DNA of 32,841 nucleotides from Meiothermus sp. (GTDB lineage Bacteria > Deinococcota > Deinococci > Deinococcales > Thermaceae), in the NCBI RefSeq assembly GCF_025056915.1, contig NZ_JANWVH010000029.1:1-32841 (forward strand). Direction: 5' to 3'. Position 1 is the first letter of the stretch, and each line of letters opens with the position of its first letter. This document shows positions 1 through 6,674 of this stretch, in pieces. Below the pieces are notes generated by a model. The model saw only the letters and a list, made by a program, of their open reading frames with translations. It did no database searches and had not been told where the DNA came from. The position numbers and the translations under genes were made by a program.

Positions 1-225
<225 letters not shown>

Positions 226-226
<1 letters not shown>

Positions 227-294
227 TTCGCCGCAAAAGGCGAATCTGAGTAGACCTGTGTCGAAGGTCTTTCCCGTTTAAAGCGTCCGGGAAA
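226..294 (-). other. pre-16S leader with three consecutive hairpins
   Basis: Between the rRNA promoter and the 16S 5' end the leader contains three perfect stems: ATTCGCC/GGCGAAT (226-232 with 239-245), AGACCT/AGGTCT (252-257 with 265-270) and TTTCCCG/CGGGAAA (270-276 with 288-294). They touch one another and would stack on the nascent RNA. Such leaders usually hold processing stems and antitermination signals. A TTGACAAAG stretch near 326-334 on the minus strand loosely resembles a boxA, but I cannot confirm it. Confidence 0.55.
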
Positions 295-361
295 ACGACG
301 TTTGGTACGTGTTTCTGCTGATCTTTCTTTGTCAAGGTGCTTGGCTACCTCGCGGCAGCGC

Positions 362-397
362 AACGAGAAGTGTACCGACTACCCCCCAAGCTGTCAA
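362..397 (-). promoter_or_regulatory. 16S rRNA promoter (TTGACA-N17-TACACT)
   Basis: On the minus strand TTGACA (397-392) is followed by exactly 17 nt and TACACT (374-369), nearly the sigma-70/SigA consensus, with transcription expected to start near 362. It lies directly after the stop codon of the site-2 protease gene and about 140 nt before the 16S 5' end, so the rRNA gene has its own strong promoter. Confidence 0.85.
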
Positions 398-400
398 GCC

Positions 401-1543
401 CTACCTGGCGGGGGGGCTGGGGCGGTCGAATAAGCTCATCTGTGCGGCCCGGAGTTGCAGGGCCCGCAGCAGGTCGGTTTTGCTCAGGATGCCCACCAGG
501 TTGCCCTCGGCGTCGGTGATGAGCAGCCTCGAGAACCCCTGTTCGGCCATACGTTGCAAAGCCTCGAGGGCCTCGGCGGTTTCGTTGACCTGTAGAGGAG
601 GGCGCATGCGCTCCATCACCCGGGTTTGCGGCGAGGCTCCTTGCAGGTCTTCCAGGCTGATCAGGCCCAGGAGCCGCCCCTCTTCCACCACCGGGTAGCC
701 CACGTGCCGCTCCTGCATCATCTTTTCCAGGAGCTCGGCCACGCTCAGACCGGGTGGCACGGTGCTGACCTGGCGGGTCATCAGGTCTTGCACCCGCAGA
801 CCCTCGAGGGTGCGGTTCAGCACGGCTTGTTCGGCCTCGGCGCTGGCGGCCATGAAGACAAAAAACGCTATCAGGAGCATGAAGAGGTTGCCCACCAGCA
901 AACCCAGCAAGCCCAGCCCAAAAGCCAGCACTTTGCTGGTGGTCACGGCGGTGCGGGTAGCGACGAGGTAGGGCTGGTAAAGCGCCAGCAGGCTGCGCAG
1001 AATGCGCCCGCCGTCCAAGGGCAGGGCCGGGAGCAAGTTGAACAGGGCCAGGCTGAGGTTGATGAAGCTCAAATAGCCCAGCAAGAACTGCCCTTCGGCG
1101 GCGGCAGCGGGAAGTAGGCTGCGCAGCAGACCAAATAGCCCCGAAAGCAGCACGCTTACGATGGGGCCGGCAATGGCAATCACCGCTTCGGCGCCACGGG
1201 CGCGGGGTATTTGCTCGAGCTGCGCCACCCCTCCCAGAAGCCACAGGGTAATCTCGCGGGTCTGAACCCCGTAGGCCCGCGCGGTGAGGGCATGCCCGAG
1301 CTCGTGAACGAGCACGCTCAGGAAAAGGCCCAAGGCTGCCAGCAGGCCCAGCAGGTAGGGGGTGGGGCCTTGTAACAGTTCCGGCGGCGCGCTGATTTGC
1401 AGCAGCCGCAGGTAGACCGGAAGCTGGCTGCCAATCAGGAAGGCAAACAAAGGGAGCACGATCAGGAAGCTCAGGTCGAGCGAGACCGGGATGCCCAGCA
1501 CTGAAAAGGGAAGTCGGATTCCACGCGAGAACATATTTCCCAT
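401..1543 (-). CDS. Site-2 protease family (M50) membrane metalloprotease with two CBS domains
   Basis: The product is an intramembrane zinc protease of the SpoIVFB/Rv2869c type, which cuts membrane substrates such as anti-sigma factors. The zinc motif HELGH is at residues 80-84 inside a hydrophobic segment. The third-ligand region, with the family pattern N-x-L-P-x-x-P-L-D-G-G-R, is at about 169-180. Several membrane segments cover residues 15-235, and a CBS pair, probably a nucleotide-sensing regulatory module, spans about 252-362. The length of 380 residues is usual. The first ATG overlaps a good -10 box (TACTAT, 1547-1542), so the true start may be the second ATG at 1534, which lies 7 nt after that box. 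Substrate unknown. Confidence 0.9.
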   Translation of the reverse strand: MGNMFSRGIRLPFSVLGIPVSLDLSFLIVLPLFAFLIGSQLPVYLRLLQISAPPELLQGPTPYLLGLLAALGLFLSVLVHELGHALTARAYGVQTREITLWLLGGVAQLEQIPRARGAEAVIAIAGPIVSVLLSGLFGLLRSLLPAAAAEGQFLLGYLSFINLSLALFNLLPALPLDGGRILRSLLALYQPYLVATRTAVTTSKVLAFGLGLLGLLVGNLFMLLIAFFVFMAASAEAEQAVLNRTLEGLRVQDLMTRQVSTVPPGLSVAELLEKMMQERHVGYPVVEEGRLLGLISLEDLQGASPQTRVMERMRPPLQVNETAEALEALQRMAEQGFSRLLITDAEGNLVGILSKTDLLRALQLRAAQMSLFDRPSPPAR

Positions 1544-1547
1544 AGTA
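1542..1547 (-). promoter_or_regulatory. -10 box TACTAT of the site-2 protease gene
   Basis: TACTAT ends 7 nt before the second ATG of the gene (1534), the spacing seen at many genes here and typical of leaderless transcripts. If it is real, the upstream ATG at 1543 would not be transcribed. It sits at the degenerate right edge of the MITE-like copy at 1547-1788. Confidence 0.4.
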
Positions 1548-1788
1548 GCGCTTAGGGGACAGGCCTGCCGCCCGCGAAAACGAGCCCATCTCTGGGACGA
1601 GACCCATGTTTTTGTGGCCCCGGTTCTGTTCGAGACAAAGCTTTCTTGAAGTCAGATGGCCATATCGCGCTCTTCGCAGACGTGGCCACCCATCCAGGCC
1701 GTTACTGTTTTGTTCAGAACCAGGCTTTTTCGAACTCGAGTGGCTCATAATATGTGAAGAGCGCTCTAAGACTGTGAAGGGTGTTCTA
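1547..1788 (-). mobile_element. MITE-like element, older long-form copy, interrupted by a nested copy
   Basis: Read on the minus strand, the left end TAGAACACCCTTCAC (1788-1774) matches the family terminus TAGAGCGCTCTTCAC at 12 of 15 bases. After the nested copy it resumes with body sequence shared with other copies: AAGAAAGC, then GAACAGAAC, then AAAAACATGGGTCTCG with its hairpin, then TTTTCGCGGGCGGC. The right end is decayed and its limit at 1547 is uncertain. It fills the whole divergent intergenic region between rsmI and the protease gene. Confidence 0.6.
1663..1768 (-). mobile_element. MITE-like element, short form (102 bp) with TA flanks, nested
   Basis: The body is 1665-1766 and is flanked on both sides by TA (1663-1664 and 1767-1768). 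The ends, with TA, are TAGAGCGCTCTTCAC and GCGAAGAGCGCGATA, which are inverted repeats of each other. The body carries the family core AAGCCTGGTTCTGAACA, followed by a GGCC-loop-GGCC stem. It has exactly the same body length (102 bp) as the copy after pfkA. It splits the older copy at a TA. No coding capacity is convincing. Confidence 0.75.
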
Positions 1789-1792
1789 GACT
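1787..1792 (+). promoter_or_regulatory. -10 box TAGACT of rsmI (leaderless spacing)
   Basis: TAGACT is followed by exactly 6 nt (GAGAGG) and the ATG of rsmI. The TA of this box is also the terminal TA of the older MITE-like copy. The purine stretch could alternatively act as a Shine-Dalgarno sequence placed very close to the start. Confidence 0.45.
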
Positions 1793-1798
1793 GAGAGG

Positions 1799-2611
1799 AT
1801 GCGGCTGGTGCTGGTTCCAACGCCCATAGGCAACCTCGAGGACATCACCTTGCGGGCTATCCGCACACTTCGGGAGGCCGAGGTAGTGGCCTGCGAGGAC
1901 ACCCGGCGCACCGGTGTTTTGCTCAAGCACCTGGGCCTCTCCAAACCCCTGGTGCGGCTCGACCAGCACACCGTGGGCAACGCCAAGCGGCTGTTGGAGG
2001 GCTACGAGCAGGTGGCTTACGTGACCGATGCCGGCACGCCGGGTATCTCCGACCCGGGCGCCGAGCTGGTGGCCCTGGCCTTGAAGGAAGGCTGGCAGGT
2101 GGAGGTGTTGCCCGGCCCCACGGCCCTGATTCCGGCCCTGGTGGCCTCGGGCCTGCCCACCGCGCGCTTTACCTTTGAGGGATTCCTGCCCCAGAAGCGC
2201 TCGGAGCGCCGAGAGCGGCTGGAACAGGTTGCGGTGGGCCGCACCGTGGTGCTCTACGAGGCCCCCCACCGCTTGCAGGAAACCCTGCTTGACCTCCTCC
2301 AGGTCTACGGCCCCGAACACCCGGTGGCCATTGCCCGCGAAATTTCAAAGCTGCACGAGGAATTCTGGCGGGGTCGCCTGGGCGATGCGCGGGAGCATTT
2401 CAAAGAGCCCCGGGGCGAGTTCGTGCTGGTGTTGGGGCCAAAGATGCCGCAGGCCGAAGGCCCAAAGCCCAGAGCCGAAGATTTGCTGGCGCTGCTCAAG
2501 GAGCGGGGACTCAAAGGCAAGGAGCTGGTCAAAGCCTTGACCGAGGCGGGGGTTCCCCGCAACCAGGCCTATGCACTGGCCCACCTGCCGGAGGCACCGA
2601 AAAACCGATGA
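1799..2611 (+). CDS. rsmI: 16S rRNA (cytidine(1402)-2'-O)-methyltransferase
   Basis: RsmI uses S-adenosylmethionine to 2'-O-methylate C1402 in the decoding centre of 16S rRNA. The tetrapyrrole-methylase fold signatures are clear: VPTPIGNLEDITLRA at 6-20, CEDTRRTGVLLKHL at 32-45, the cofactor loop VTDAGTPGISDPG at 75-87, and LYEAPHRLQETLLDL at 152-166. At 270 residues it is close to the usual family size. The start is fixed by the conserved N-terminal strand and by TAGACT 6 nt upstream. The linker coded around 2451-2480 carries a copy of a short repeat also found between genes, so this C-terminal part may have been altered by repeat insertion. It is transcribed divergently from the protease gene. 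Confidence 0.95.
   Translation: MRLVLVPTPIGNLEDITLRAIRTLREAEVVACEDTRRTGVLLKHLGLSKPLVRLDQHTVGNAKRLLEGYEQVAYVTDAGTPGISDPGAELVALALKEGWQVEVLPGPTALIPALVASGLPTARFTFEGFLPQKRSERRERLEQVAVGRTVVLYEAPHRLQETLLDLLQVYGPEHPVAIAREISKLHEEFWRGRLGDAREHFKEPRGEFVLVLGPKMPQAEGPKPRAEDLLALLKERGLKGKELVKALTEAGVPRNQAYALAHLPEAPKNR
2451..2480 (+). repeat. Short GCCGAAGGCC-type dispersed repeat inside rsmI
   Basis: GGCCGAAGGCCCAAAGCCC here is nearly repeated between genes at 18115-18141 and, inverted and degenerate, at 2668-2694. Part of it also occurs at 30281-30298 (GCCGAAGGCCGATAGCC). In rsmI it encodes the stretch QAEGPKPRAED before the C-terminal helices. Confidence 0.4.
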
Positions 2612-2667
2612 GATGGTGGGTCGGGTGTCTTGAACCTCGTTTTGAGGCATGTCGCAAGCCAGCGTGC

Positions 2668-2694
2668 TTTCGGCCTTCAGCCTTGGGCTTTGGG
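2668..2694 (-). repeat. Short GCCGAAGGCC-type dispersed repeat, intergenic
   Basis: On the minus strand this reads CCCAAAGCCCAAGGCTGAAG, continuing with GCCGAAAG. It is a degenerate relative of the copy inside rsmI, and lies between rsmI and pfkA. Nothing else stands out in this 190-nt gap except a weak possible promoter (ATGACA, 19 nt, TAAACT at 2731-2736). Confidence 0.35.
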
Positions 2695-2803
2695 CATTAC
2701 CAGGAATGACACAAAACAGACCATTCTGAGTAAACTAACAGGCAGTTTTTGGCTGGCGGCCCTAAGGTTTTGGTGAGGGGGTTCTGCACGTGGAGTTTTT
2801 GGG

Positions 2804-3772
2804 ATGAAACGAATTGCGGTTTTTACCAGTGGAGGCGATGCCCCTGGCATGAATGCGGCCATTCGCGCGGTGGTGCGTACCGGTGTGGCCCACGGCCTGG
2901 AAGTGATAGGCATACGCGGCGGCTACCAGGGCATGATCGAGGGCGACTTCGTCCCGATGGGGCCCCGGGACGTGGCCAACACCCTGCAGCGTGGCGGCAC
3001 GATTTTGCTGACCGCCCGCAGCAAGGAGTTCATGACCCCTGAAGGGCGGGCAAGGGCGGCGGAAAACCTGAAGAAAGCAGGAATAGACGGGGTAATTGCG
3101 ATTGGCGGCAATGGAACCTACACCGGCGCTTCCAAGCTCATCGCCGAGCACCACTTTCCGGTGGTGGGGGTGCCGGGCACCATTGACAACGACCTGTACG
3201 GCACCGACTACACCATTGGTTTTGACACGGCGGTGAACACGGCTTTGGACGCCATAGACCGGATCCGCGACACGGCGGCCAGCCACTCGAGGGTCTTTTT
3301 CATCGAGGTGATGGGGCGGCATGCGGGCTTCATTGCCCTCGAGGTAGGTATTGCAGGTGGAGCCGAGGTGATCGTCATTCCTGAAATCCCCACCAGTGCC
3401 CAGGAATGTGCAGAAATCATCAACAAATCGGCAGAGAAGGGCAAGCGTTCCTCCATTGTGGTGGTGGCGGAGGGCGGCTATGAGGGCGGGGCTGAACAGC
3501 TGGCCAGGGATGTGCGGCAGTTCTCCGGTTTTGAGGGCCGGGTGACGGTGCTAGGCCACATCCAGCGCGGCGGCAGCCCCACCGCCAAAGACCGGGTGCT
3601 CGCCAGCCGCCTGGGGGCCGCGGCGGTGGAGGCGCTTTTGAGCGGGGCCAGCGGGGTGGCCATCGGCGAGGTCAACGGTGAAATTCGCCTCACGCCCTTC
3701 AAAGAGGCCATTGAAAAGCGCAAGGACATCGAGCGCAAGAAGCACGAGCTAGCCAGCGTACTGGCCCTGTAG
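2804..3772 (+). CDS. pfkA: 6-phosphofructokinase
   Basis: PfkA phosphorylates fructose 6-phosphate to fructose 1,6-bisphosphate, the committed step of glycolysis. Seen are the nucleotide loop TSGGDAPGMNAAIRA (8-22), the catalytic segment PGTIDNDLYGTDYTIGFDTA (124-143, catalytic Asp128), the substrate loop EVMGRHAGFIAL (168-179) and the HIQRGGSPTA motif. Gly104 points to ATP rather than pyrophosphate as donor. One oddity is that the usual GGDG magnesium/ATP loop reads GGNG (101-104), with Asn103 at the place of E. coli Asp103. The 322-residue length is normal for the bacterial ATP-dependent enzyme. GGAG lies 9 nt before the ATG. The stop codon TAG is formed together with the end of a MITE-like element. 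Confidence 0.95.
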   Translation: MKRIAVFTSGGDAPGMNAAIRAVVRTGVAHGLEVIGIRGGYQGMIEGDFVPMGPRDVANTLQRGGTILLTARSKEFMTPEGRARAAENLKKAGIDGVIAIGGNGTYTGASKLIAEHHFPVVGVPGTIDNDLYGTDYTIGFDTAVNTALDAIDRIRDTAASHSRVFFIEVMGRHAGFIALEVGIAGGAEVIVIPEIPTSAQECAEIINKSAEKGKRSSIVVVAEGGYEGGAEQLARDVRQFSGFEGRVTVLGHIQRGGSPTAKDRVLASRLGAAAVEALLSGASGVAIGEVNGEIRLTPFKEAIEKRKDIERKKHELASVLAL

Positions 3773-3875
3773 AGCCCTCTTCACACCTCATGCGCCATTC
3801 GAGTTAGAGAAAGCCTGGTTCTGAACAGAACAGGGGCCGCCTGGATGGGCGGCCACGTCTGTGAAGAGCGCGATA
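3770..3875 (+). mobile_element. MITE-like element, short form (102 bp), fused to the pfkA stop codon
   Basis: The body 3772-3873 is flanked by TA at 3770-3771 and 3874-3875. The ends TAGAGCCCTCTTCAC and GTGAAGAGCGCGATA are inverted repeats. The body contains AAGCCTGGTTCTGAACAGAA and a perfect hairpin GGCCGCC-TGGATG-GGCGGCC. The first TA plus the first G of the element make up the pfkA TAG stop, and the sequence after the second TA would also have given TAG, so insertion kept the reading frame end intact. Confidence 0.8.
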
Positions 3876-3903
3876 GAAAAGGGAGTCCCTTTCCGGGGCT
3901 CCC
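3876..3903 (-). terminator. Rho-independent terminator of the lipoprotein gene
   Basis: On the minus strand a 9-bp stem GGGAGCCCC/GGGACTCCC (one G-U type pair, 5-nt loop) is followed by TTTTCT. It lies 20 nt after the lipoprotein stop codon and just outside the MITE-like copy. Confidence 0.75.
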
Positions 3904-3922
3904 TCTGGATATGGGAAAAAAC

Positions 3923-5200
3923 TTATGGGACGACGAAATCACCGGATGTGCTGGCGGTTTTGTACTCGAGGCCCCCGACTGCGGCAAATCCAAGACCGAA
4001 AATAGCTTCCTCGCTCAAGAGCGCGGGGGCCGTGGAGAGCAGTTCGCTCAGGGTTTTGTTTGAAGTGACGGCCCGAACCAGCCATTCCACGCTCTCCCCG
4101 CTAAAGGGTTTGGCCGAAAAGCCGCCAAGGGCCGTAAGGTCGGGAAAGCTGTAGCTGGTGCTGCTACCCAACCAGCCTTTGCTGACAGTGGCGGCTAAAA
4201 ACCCAACTGGGCTCCAGGCAATCAACATTTGGTAGGCCCTGAACTGAGGGTCGCTGGCCAGGTGCGTCAGGTTGTTGAAGGTTGGAAGGGCTGCGGGGTT
4301 CACGCTGTATCCGCCGGGCCATTCTGCAGGCAGGCTAAAGCTCAGGGCCGCTGGGGTCGAAAAGCTTCGAATGTGGGCTACCTCACGACCCAAACTGCTG
4401 GCCCAGCCAAGTGCAAAGTAAAGGTCTTCGGCGCCCGCGCCGGGAAGCGCTGCATAGCTGCCACCAGCGGATGTACCGCTGCCCACGCGTGCGTATGCAT
4501 TGTTCTTGCTACGGAACCGAACCGAGTAACTGCCCGTAAAACCGGCGGGTGGTGTGAAGGCGTTGACCGTTTGGCTGGTTACAGCATCGGAGGCCGTCAG
4601 GGTGAAATTCTGGCCCGTCAGGTTGCTGCTGGCATTGAGATTGTGAACGATGCGGGCCCGTTGCAAGGTGGAGCTGCTGTTGAAGCCCAGCACAAGGAGA
4701 TCCTGGCCGGAGCTCGAGGGGATATTGATGCTGTAGGAGCCGCCGTTGGCGATATCGGTGCCTTCCGAAATGAAGGCGCTGACACGGTAAGCACTCCCGG
4801 CCCCCAGGCCGGTGTTCACCGTGCCCTCCACCCGCGACAGATTTCCGTTCAGAGACCCACACATCACGCTGATCTTGGTGGTTTCCGCAATGGAGAGCTG
4901 GTAAATGCGGGCAAGTTGAACCGCACCCAGACCCAGGCCCAGTGTGAAGGGGCACGAGATAGCAACCCCGTAACGGGTTTCTCCGGAGGGCACGGTAAGT
5001 TTGAGCTGCCCTGTGGCGCTAGGCAACAGAGGCTGCCACGCCCCATTGCCAGTCTGAGCGGCAGCGGCCAGAGGATTAATGGGATTGTTGGCCAGGTCTA
5101 TTACGCTGATCTCGACGATTGTGCCTGAGGGGCCACCCCCTCCACAGGCGGCTAAAATTGCACTCAGGGAACCATACAGAAAGAGCCTTTTTGCTGGCAT
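3923..5200 (-). CDS. Secreted lipoprotein of unknown function
   Basis: I do not recognise a family. The N-terminus is a lipoprotein signal: KR, a hydrophobic core, then LAAC with the lipidated Cys at residue 19, followed by GGGGPSG. The rest (425 residues) is rich in Ser, Gly, Ala and Asn, low in charge and Cys-free after the lipobox. It looks like a surface beta-rich protein, with possible repeated segments of the type SYS(I/V). AAGGAGG lies 6 nt before the ATG, the strongest Shine-Dalgarno site in this part of the window. The gene stands alone, is divergent from msrA, and has its own terminator. The role is unknown. Confidence 0.75.
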   Translation of the reverse strand: MPAKRLFLYGSLSAILAACGGGGPSGTIVEISVIDLANNPINPLAAAAQTGNGAWQPLLPSATGQLKLTVPSGETRYGVAISCPFTLGLGLGAVQLARIYQLSIAETTKISVMCGSLNGNLSRVEGTVNTGLGAGSAYRVSAFISEGTDIANGGSYSINIPSSSGQDLLVLGFNSSSTLQRARIVHNLNASSNLTGQNFTLTASDAVTSQTVNAFTPPAGFTGSYSVRFRSKNNAYARVGSGTSAGGSYAALPGAGAEDLYFALGWASSLGREVAHIRSFSTPAALSFSLPAEWPGGYSVNPAALPTFNNLTHLASDPQFRAYQMLIAWSPVGFLAATVSKGWLGSSTSYSFPDLTALGGFSAKPFSGESVEWLVRAVTSNKTLSELLSTAPALLSEEAIFGLGFAAVGGLEYKTASTSGDFVVP

Positions 5201-5447
5201 TCAAACCTCCTTGCCCAGTGGTTTTCTGTTCGATGGCTTTGGTTGAGTTTGTTGTGGAAACCAAGAAATCTCCCTGCCCAAAACACGAAAACCAATCAAG
5301 GCGTCCAAACCCTACAAGCTTCAGCGTTATGTTTGCGTTACTTTGGGATAAGCCAAGCCGACCCGACCTGTTTAGGGGTTGAAGAACCGAGCCTTGGGTT
5401 TTAGCCTGCGCCACAACTACTTGGGGCCGAGGTGGCATCATGGGGAC

Positions 5448-5990
5448 ATGAAAGATCTCGAGGTCGCTACCCTGGGAGGTGGGTGTTTTTGGTGCTTGGA
5501 GGCCGTTTACAACGAGCTGAAAGGCGTAGCCAAGGTGGTGTCGGGGTACTCGGGGGGGCACGTCCCCAACCCCAGCTACGAGCAGGTCTGCGGCCAGCAA
5601 ACCGGCCATGCCGAGGTGGTTCAGGTGACCTTTGACCCCCGTGTGGTTTCGTACCGCGAGATTTTAGAGGTGTTTTTCACCATTCACGACCCCACCACCC
5701 CCAACCGCCAGGGCAACGATGTGGGGCCGCAGTACCGCTCGGTCATTTTCTACCACTCAGCCGAGCAGAAGGCCGTGGCCGAAGAGGTGATGAAAGCCCA
5801 GCAGGAGGTGTGGGAAAACCCCATCGTGACCGAGCTGGTGGCTTTTGAGCGGTTTTATCCTGCCGAGGGCTACCACCAGCAATACTTCAAGCGCAACCCC
5901 GACCAGCCCTACTGCGTATTTGTGGTCGGCCCCAAGGTGACCAAGTTTCGCAAGCAATATTCTGACCGGCTGAAGAGCGCTTGGGCCTGA
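5448..5990 (+). CDS. msrA: Peptide-methionine (S)-S-oxide reductase
   Basis: MsrA repairs oxidised methionine (S-sulfoxide) in proteins using thioredoxin as reductant. The active-site loop GGGCFWCLEAVY is at residues 10-21, with nucleophile Cys13. Also present are GVxxVxSGYSGG (29-41), YEQVCGQQTGHAEVVQV (45-61, with another Cys that may resolve the disulfide), FFTIHDPTTPNRQGNDVGPQYRS and a C-terminal FYPAEGYHQQYF. The 180 residues starting at MKDLEV match the family. The reading frame stays open 23 codons further upstream, but that extension has no family features, so the inner ATG is preferred. The reversed MITE-terminus sequence GAAGAGCGC near the 3' end is probably chance. Confidence 0.94.
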   Translation: MKDLEVATLGGGCFWCLEAVYNELKGVAKVVSGYSGGHVPNPSYEQVCGQQTGHAEVVQVTFDPRVVSYREILEVFFTIHDPTTPNRQGNDVGPQYRSVIFYHSAEQKAVAEEVMKAQQEVWENPIVTELVAFERFYPAEGYHQQYFKRNPDQPYCVFVVGPKVTKFRKQYSDRLKSAWA

Positions 5991-6032
5991 TGGGGTTCGG
6001 TGCGCCGGTAGGGTTTTATCTGCATTCTGCGG

Positions 6033-6038
6033 TACACT
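6033..6038 (+). promoter_or_regulatory. -10 box TACACT of the RNase H gene (leaderless spacing)
   Basis: TACACT is separated from the ATG by exactly 6 nt (CCTGAC). No Shine-Dalgarno sequence is present, so the mRNA probably starts at the start codon. No good -35 box is visible. Confidence 0.5.
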
Positions 6039-6044
6039 CCTGAC

Positions 6045-6674
6045 ATGGCCCAGGGGCAGAGCAAAAGCAAGTATTACGTGGTCTGGAAGGGCCGCCAAAC
6101 CGGCATCTTCTCTTCCTGGCCCGAAGCCGAGGCGCAGGTCAAGGGTTTTGTGGGGGCCCAATACAAGGCTTTTGGCAGCCCGGATGAGGCCCGGCGGGCC
6201 TTCGCTGGAAAGTTCGAGGATTACAGGGGCCAGAAAGCCAGTCAGGAGAGGCTTTTAGAGGTGCCACCCCCGCTCACCCCCAGCTACTGTGTGGATGCAG
6301 CCTGTAGCGGCAATCCGGGTTGGCTCGAGTACCGCTGCGTGGACACCCAGACGCGCAAGGAAATCTTTCGCCGGGGGCCCTTTGCCCAGGGCACCAACAA
6401 CGTGGGGGAGTTTTTGGCCCTGGTGGAGGCCCTGATGTGGTGCCAGCAGAAGGGCTATGCATGGCCCATCTATTCGGACTCGGTGAATGCGATAGCCTGG
6501 GTCAAAGCCAAGCAAGCCCGCACCCACCTGAGGCGCACCCCTGAGAATGCCGAACTGTTCGAGCGGATAGCTCAGGCCGAGGCCTGGCTGCGCTCCCACC
6601 GCTACCCCAACCCGGTGCTCAAATGGCAGACCGAAAGCTGGGGAGAAAACCCCGCCGATTTTGGCCGCAAGTAG
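6045..6674 (+). CDS. Ribonuclease H with N-terminal viroplasmin-type hybrid-binding domain
   Basis: The enzyme cuts the RNA strand of RNA-DNA hybrids during replication and R-loop removal. Residues 8-55 (YYVVWKGRQTGIFSSWPEA, then V-x-G-F-x-G-A-x-Y-K-A-F) form the caulimovirus viroplasmin/RNase H1 hybrid-binding domain. Residues 80-209 form the RNase H fold with the four expected acidic residues: Asp84 (VDAACSGNPG), Glu122 (NNVGEFLAL), Asp145 (YSDSVNAIAW) and Asp205 (ENPADFGRK). At 209 residues it is complete for this two-domain type. It is leaderless by position of its -10 box. Its TAG stop is fused to a MITE-like element. Confidence 0.9.
   Translation: MAQGQSKSKYYVVWKGRQTGIFSSWPEAEAQVKGFVGAQYKAFGSPDEARRAFAGKFEDYRGQKASQERLLEVPPPLTPSYCVDAACSGNPGWLEYRCVDTQTRKEIFRRGPFAQGTNNVGEFLALVEALMWCQQKGYAWPIYSDSVNAIAWVKAKQARTHLRRTPENAELFERIAQAEAWLRSHRYPNPVLKWQTESWGENPADFGRK

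Noticed and set aside
1606-1794. Short open frame through the MITE-like elements, with a related peptide in the copy at 32658
   Set aside because: Similar peptides (PLLFCSEPGFFELEWLI) arise only because the DNA repeats are similar; the frames have no starts or conservation typical of genes and the other copies interrupt them.
5960-5982. MITE-terminus-like GAAGAGCGC at the 3' end of msrA
   Set aside because: Only 9 bases match, no TA flank or element body is nearby, and the bases encode the normal MsrA C-terminus.
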